Positions 4,482-7,754 of a stretch of 7,754 bases of DNA are shown piece after piece (within the stretch, counting starts at the first letter, position 1; every line of letters starts with the position of its first letter). The stretch comes from Methanomicrobiales archaeon (GTDB lineage Archaea; Halobacteriota; Methanomicrobia; Methanomicrobiales; Methanomicrobiaceae), in the NCBI GenBank assembly GCA_012523385.1, contig JAAYIO010000023.1, positions 1 through 7,754 on the forward strand, written 5' to 3'. The notes under the pieces are model-generated. The model searched no databases. It had not been told where the DNA came from and was given only the letters and a program-made list of their open reading frames with translations. The translations under genes and the position numbers were made by a program.

Positions 4482-5978
4482 TTATTCGCTATCCCTACAC
4501 GGGATATCTTTCCAGCCGGAATCCTCACCTGAGGCCTCATCCATTTTTTCATATGCCTCAAAGAGGAGCGTGATGATATTGACGACGGGAACGTCAGCGT
4601 GCTCACTGATATGGAACTCACAGAACGGACATGAAGTGACGACCATCTCTGCACCCGTCTTTGCAATGGCATCCCGGCGTTCACGACCGAGATCTGCGGC
4701 TACATCAGGTTGTCCGGAACGCACACCGCCCCCTGCTCCGCAACAGCGGGCCGGCATCTCGCGGAAGTCATCGGTTAACTTCCGGAGCAGTGTCCGCGGC
4801 TCCTCGGTGACATGCTGCCCCCGGCGAAGGTGACAGGGGTCATGGTAGGTCATGGGAACCGAAGATGAAACGGGCGTTTCAATGCCGTATTCTTCCAGCA
4901 GTTCATTGATATCAAGAACCCGGAAAGGCGTATCGTAATCGTTTTTCAGGGTTGAACCGCACCCGGCGCATGTCGTGATGACGGTGTCGATGCCCCGGTC
5001 AACGAAGCACCCGATATTAATCCGTTTCAGCTCGCGGACAAATTCTGTCTGGCCGGTTCGGATCAAAGGTGACCCGCAGCAGACCTGTTCGGGGGGGATG
5101 ATGACGCGGATACCGTTTCTGCGGAGCACTGCAAGCATCTTTAAAGCGGTGTCCGGCAAACGGCCGTTATACATGCAACCGACAAAGAACCCGACCTCGC
5201 CTCTCACTTCACCCACGGGCTCAATCACTTCAGGCACCTGCTCAAGCACGGTGGGCATGATGCGGTCCACACTCCGTCCGGTGGCACGAACCATATCGGC
5301 CACCGTCTGGTGTTTCGGGAGGGTGAGCCCCTCGCGGTGGGCAATCTCCCGCAGTTTCTCGATGGCCTTTCCCGGAATGGCAATATGTTTCGGGCAGACC
5401 TCAAGGCAGCGCTGACAGGTGGTGCAGGTAAATAGACCATCTTTGACCGTGAGTGCCGCACGGTTCCGCTCATCCCGCGGGTCAAGGGCAATACGCATCT
5501 CCTGACGCATAGAGAGCGGCCCGGTAAAGTCAGCGACAGCAAGTGCAGGGCACTCGGAGACGCAGGCGAGACATTCGATACAGTCGCGTATGGGCCGAAT
5601 TTCCTCGTTTGCCTCGCTCGTCAGGTAGCCGGTAAAGGCGGATGGTGTGATGCCGGCAAGATCCTTGAGGTAGCTTTTCATCTCAACTGCAAGGTCACGC
5701 TCCACCGGGAGGTTCAGGGGGGCAACTCTCATGCCATCATATGCCTCGTGCATACAGGCGAGGACAGGCTCACCGTCTACCCTGACAGAACAACTGCCAC
5801 ACTGGCCAGTCATGCAGCAGTAACGGTAGGTAAGGGATGGGTCACACTGCTCGCGGACGGCGTGGAGGGCATGGAGCACCCGTGCTCCCTCGTTTACATC
5901 CACCGTATAGGTCTCAACATGCGGTGCTGCGTCCGTTTCGGGGTCAAAGCGTTCGATGGTGAAAGTGATTGGTTTCAT
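4482..5978 (-). CDS. tfrB: CoM/CoB thiol:fumarate reductase subunit B
   Basis: This is the 498-residue iron-sulfur subunit of the cytoplasmic thiol:fumarate reductase, which oxidises CoM-SH and CoB-SH to the heterodisulfide and passes the electrons to fumarate in TfrA. The N-terminal half resembles succinate dehydrogenase/fumarate reductase B: a 2Fe-2S ferredoxin domain (C54/C55, C60, C63, C75), then two 4Fe-4S motifs (C133, C136, C139, C143 and C185, C188, C191, C195). The C-terminal half resembles heterodisulfide reductase HdrB with two complete CCG motifs: C268, C300-C301, C337-x2-C340 and C382, C412-C413, C450-x2-C453. In HdrB such motifs hold noncubane 4Fe-4S clusters where CoM and CoB bind. 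The size fits the roughly 58-kDa TfrB of Methanothermobacter. Its ATG overlaps the tfrA stop, implying translational coupling. Confidence 0.95.
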   Translation of the reverse strand: MKPITFTIERFDPETDAAPHVETYTVDVNEGARVLHALHAVREQCDPSLTYRYCCMTGQCGSCSVRVDGEPVLACMHEAYDGMRVAPLNLPVERDLAVEMKSYLKDLAGITPSAFTGYLTSEANEEIRPIRDCIECLACVSECPALAVADFTGPLSMRQEMRIALDPRDERNRAALTVKDGLFTCTTCQRCLEVCPKHIAIPGKAIEKLREIAHREGLTLPKHQTVADMVRATGRSVDRIMPTVLEQVPEVIEPVGEVRGEVGFFVGCMYNGRLPDTALKMLAVLRRNGIRVIIPPEQVCCGSPLIRTGQTEFVRELKRINIGCFVDRGIDTVITTCAGCGSTLKNDYDTPFRVLDINELLEEYGIETPVSSSVPMTYHDPCHLRRGQHVTEEPRTLLRKLTDDFREMPARCCGAGGGVRSGQPDVAADLGRERRDAIAKTGAEMVVTSCPFCEFHISEHADVPVVNIITLLFEAYEKMDEASGEDSGWKDIPCRDSE

Positions 5979-7618
5979 GCGTCTCTCCGCCTATCTTCGA
6001 TGGTTGTTCCAAAGAGCGACTGCACCGTATGACCGAACGGTGAGTTCTCCGCTGTCCAGCTCTGCGTGATGTCGGTCCTCACGTGGGCTCCGCGTGACTC
6101 CTCTCTGAGGAGTGCACCCTGAATGATGAGGCGTGCCACGGTGAGCATATTCGTGACGGTGCAACATTCATTGAGCATCCTGCGGTTTGCGGCCTTTGGT
6201 ATTAGCATCTGAAGACGACTGACCGTGGCTTCAGCCTCCTGCAACCCTGTTTTCGTCCGGAAGATGCCCGCATGATCCCACATCACCCGTGTGAGGTCAC
6301 GAAGGATTTCGTGCGGCGGTGTCGTGCCGTTGCAGTACGCATCACAGCGTGCCGCTTCGATTGCAAGGACTGCATCGACATCCACCGATAGGGATATTTT
6401 CGGCGACTTTCCTGCGGCTTCTCCGGCCCGTTTGCCGAATACCTGTGTGTCTGCCAGAGCATTGCCGCCGAGGCGGTTTGCACCATGGACACCGCCGGTC
6501 ACCTCTCCGCAGGCAAAGAGCCCGGGGAGGGTGGTGGCAGTGTCCGGCGTTATTTTGAGTCCTCCCATGAGGTGGTGAGCGGTGGGGGCGACCTCCATTG
6601 GCTGAATCCGTATATCTACACCGAAATGGAGGAACTGGTCGAGCATGATGGGGAGTCGGCGTTCGATCTCTTCGGCTGACAGATGTGTCACATCAAGGTA
6701 GACACCGCCGTGCTCTGTCCCGCGGCCCTCAAGAATCTCGGTTGCAATGGAACGTGCCACCACATCCCGGGTGGATAACTCCATCCTCTCGGGGTCGTAG
6801 CGTTCCATAAACCGTTCCCCAAGGCTGTTTTTGAGCACGCCGCCCTCTCCTCTCACAGCCTCCGTGATGAGGCGGCCGCGTGAATCCGGCGGATAAACCG
6901 CACCTGTTGGGTGGAACTGCACCATCTCCATATCAATAAGCGTGGCTCCGGCCCGATACCCAAGGGCAAAACCGTCCCCCGTCCCTGCGGCGCAGTTGGT
7001 GGAGATGTCATAGCACCGCGTGGCCCCGCCGGTGGCAACGACCGTTGCATCAGCCGTGATTGCGCCGAGGTGTCCGTCACGGTCAAGTGTGATGGCGCCT
7101 GCAACCCGTTTCCCGTCCATGAGAAAGTCAATGGCGCTTGTCTCCTGCACCTGGCGGATGTCAGTATTTCGTATTTGTTCCGTGAGGGTTTGGATCATCT
7201 CATGGCCTGACCGGTCACCTGCATAGCAGGTGCGACAGAACCTTTGGCCGCCAAAGGGTCGCTGGGCTGGCACACAGTCATGTTCCACGTCAAAGACCGA
7301 GCCCCACGCAGTGAGATCCCGGAACCGGTCCGGCGACTCTGTTACCAACACCTTTGCAAGCGCCGGGTCGTTGAGGTATCCTCCTCCGCGCATGGTATCT
7401 TCAAAGTGAAGGGTCGTTGAATCTTCCTCATTAAGGACTGCGTTATACCCCCCTTCTGCCATGATAGTGCAGCCGCCTTTCCCCGTCAATGTTCGCGAAA
7501 GGAGCACGGTCTCACCGTATCGGCTTGCTTCAAGTGCCGCCCTGCAACCGGCACCGCCGCTACCGATGACAAGCACATGGCAGTCTGTGACATGATCTCC
7601 AGGCATGATATTAACCAT
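5975..7618 (-). CDS. tfrA: CoM/CoB thiol:fumarate reductase subunit A
   Basis: The 547-residue flavoprotein subunit, related to FrdA/SdhA and L-aspartate oxidase, reduces fumarate to succinate. FAD-binding GSGGAG is at 19-24, and GGCTIMAEGGYNA (48-60) is the flavin loop. Active-site segments follow: FHPTG (235-239, H236), STRDVVARSI (282-291, R284 and R289), TAHHLMGG (346-353) and GGVHGANRLGGNAL (375-388, R382). The histidine that binds FAD covalently in SdhA/FrdA (HTxAAEGG) is C50 here, so FAD should be noncovalent. The TGA overlaps the tfrB ATG by four bases (ATGA, 5975-5978). No ribosome binding site precedes either ATG 7618 or ATG 7606 (M5). A TATA-like TTTATGTAA (7631-7639) suggests a leaderless message, so either start is possible; only four residues differ. 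Confidence 0.95.
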   Translation of the reverse strand: MVNIMPGDHVTDCHVLVIGSGGAGCRAALEASRYGETVLLSRTLTGKGGCTIMAEGGYNAVLNEEDSTTLHFEDTMRGGGYLNDPALAKVLVTESPDRFRDLTAWGSVFDVEHDCVPAQRPFGGQRFCRTCYAGDRSGHEMIQTLTEQIRNTDIRQVQETSAIDFLMDGKRVAGAITLDRDGHLGAITADATVVATGGATRCYDISTNCAAGTGDGFALGYRAGATLIDMEMVQFHPTGAVYPPDSRGRLITEAVRGEGGVLKNSLGERFMERYDPERMELSTRDVVARSIATEILEGRGTEHGGVYLDVTHLSAEEIERRLPIMLDQFLHFGVDIRIQPMEVAPTAHHLMGGLKITPDTATTLPGLFACGEVTGGVHGANRLGGNALADTQVFGKRAGEAAGKSPKISLSVDVDAVLAIEAARCDAYCNGTTPPHEILRDLTRVMWDHAGIFRTKTGLQEAEATVSRLQMLIPKAANRRMLNECCTVTNMLTVARLIIQGALLREESRGAHVRTDITQSWTAENSPFGHTVQSLFGTTIEDRRRDA

Positions 7619-7624
7619 TGTGCA

Positions 7625-7648
7625 GTATAATTACATAAAGAAATAGAT
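7625..7648. promoter_or_regulatory. Overlapping divergent promoters of tfrA and aspartate kinase
   Basis: The 47-bp gap between the two divergent start codons holds one AT-rich block. Read leftward it offers TTTATGTAA (7631-7639), about 17-29 bp before the possible tfrA starts. Read rightward it offers TATAATTA (7626-7633), about 36 bp before the aspartate kinase ATG. The two TATA candidates overlap, so TBP probably cannot serve both at once. The elements are matched by eye and their use is inferred. Confidence 0.4.
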
Positions 7649-7665
7649 AGGGTAGTGGGGCCAGA

Positions 7666-7754
7666 ATGAGGCTTTTAATGAAATTTGGTGGCACCTCGGT
7701 CGGTGATCAGGAGTCTATCGGCCGGGTTGTCGAAATACTGAGGCACTATTATAC
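7666..7754 (+). CDS. Aspartate kinase, N-terminal fragment (cut by window end)
   Basis: Only the first 29 complete codons are present and the frame is open to the window edge. The translation begins MRLLMKFGGTSVGDQ; KFGGTSVG (residues 6-13) is the nucleotide-binding signature of aspartate kinases. The enzyme phosphorylates aspartate as the first step to lysine, threonine, methionine and isoleucine. ATG 7666 is preceded by purine-rich GGTAGTGGGG (7651-7660); ATG 7678 (M5) is an alternative start with no ribosome binding site. Regulatory ACT domains cannot be judged. It is divergent from tfrA and probably heads its own amino-acid synthesis operon, which lies outside the window. Confidence 0.88.
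   Translation, partial: MRLLMKFGGTSVGDQESIGRVVEILRHYY

Noticed and set aside
4975..5415. 146-codon plus-strand frame inside tfrB
   Set aside because: It is opposite an unambiguous cysteine-motif protein and is a shadow of the high-GC third codon positions.
1..7754. CRISPR arrays, tRNAs, rRNAs, insertion sequences or phage genes
   Set aside because: No regularly spaced direct repeats, tRNA cloverleaf, transposase or phage-like protein was seen on either strand by eye.

Overview
The window looks like chromosomal DNA of a hydrogenotrophic methanogenic archaeon, most likely of the order Methanomicrobiales. The strongest evidence is a complete tfrAB operon (CoM/CoB thiol:fumarate reductase), which needs two coenzymes largely confined to methanogens. 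Archaeal-looking AT-rich promoters, T-tract ends of transcripts and an archaeal-style lipoprotein agree. The order-level placement is inference from gene style; no 16S or other marker is present.

Layout, left to right: (1) a small zinc-ribbon protein on the minus strand (30-248), divergent from (2) an Isf-like FMN flavoprotein (382-999, plus); (3) a RadC/JAMM-domain protein (about 1155-1820, minus), divergent from (4) a rubrerythrin (1985-2485, plus); (5) a glutaredoxin-thioredoxin reductase fusion (2546-3706, plus); (6) a HEAT-repeat lipoprotein (3793-4410, plus), which converges through a hairpin terminator on (7) tfrB (4482-5978, minus) and (8) tfrA (5975-7618, minus); (9) the first 29 codons of an aspartate kinase (from 7666, plus), divergent from tfrA and cut by the window end. 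No gap without a gene exceeds about 165 bases. No tRNA, rRNA, CRISPR, IS element or attachment site was seen.

The common theme is thiol and electron handling in a strict anaerobe. Rubrerythrin would reduce peroxide. The adjacent fusion carries its own glutaredoxin-like disulfide centre and could supply reducing equivalents to thiol pools. The Isf-like flavoprotein and zinc ribbon may be further redox or stress proteins. TfrAB reduces fumarate to succinate with CoM-SH and CoB-SH, giving the CoM-S-S-CoB heterodisulfide. In methanogens with an incomplete reductive TCA path this serves biosynthesis, and aspartate kinase next door opens the aspartate-family amino-acid route.

The points most worth checking are the single-Trx-fold fusion with an altered NADPH site, a shared promoter motif in the radC/rubrerythrin divergent region, an 8-bp inverted repeat upstream of the flavoprotein gene, loss of one cluster cysteine in that flavoprotein, and loss of the usual flavin-linking histidine in TfrA. 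I found no clear sign of a wholly new multi-gene system; most genes belong to known families.
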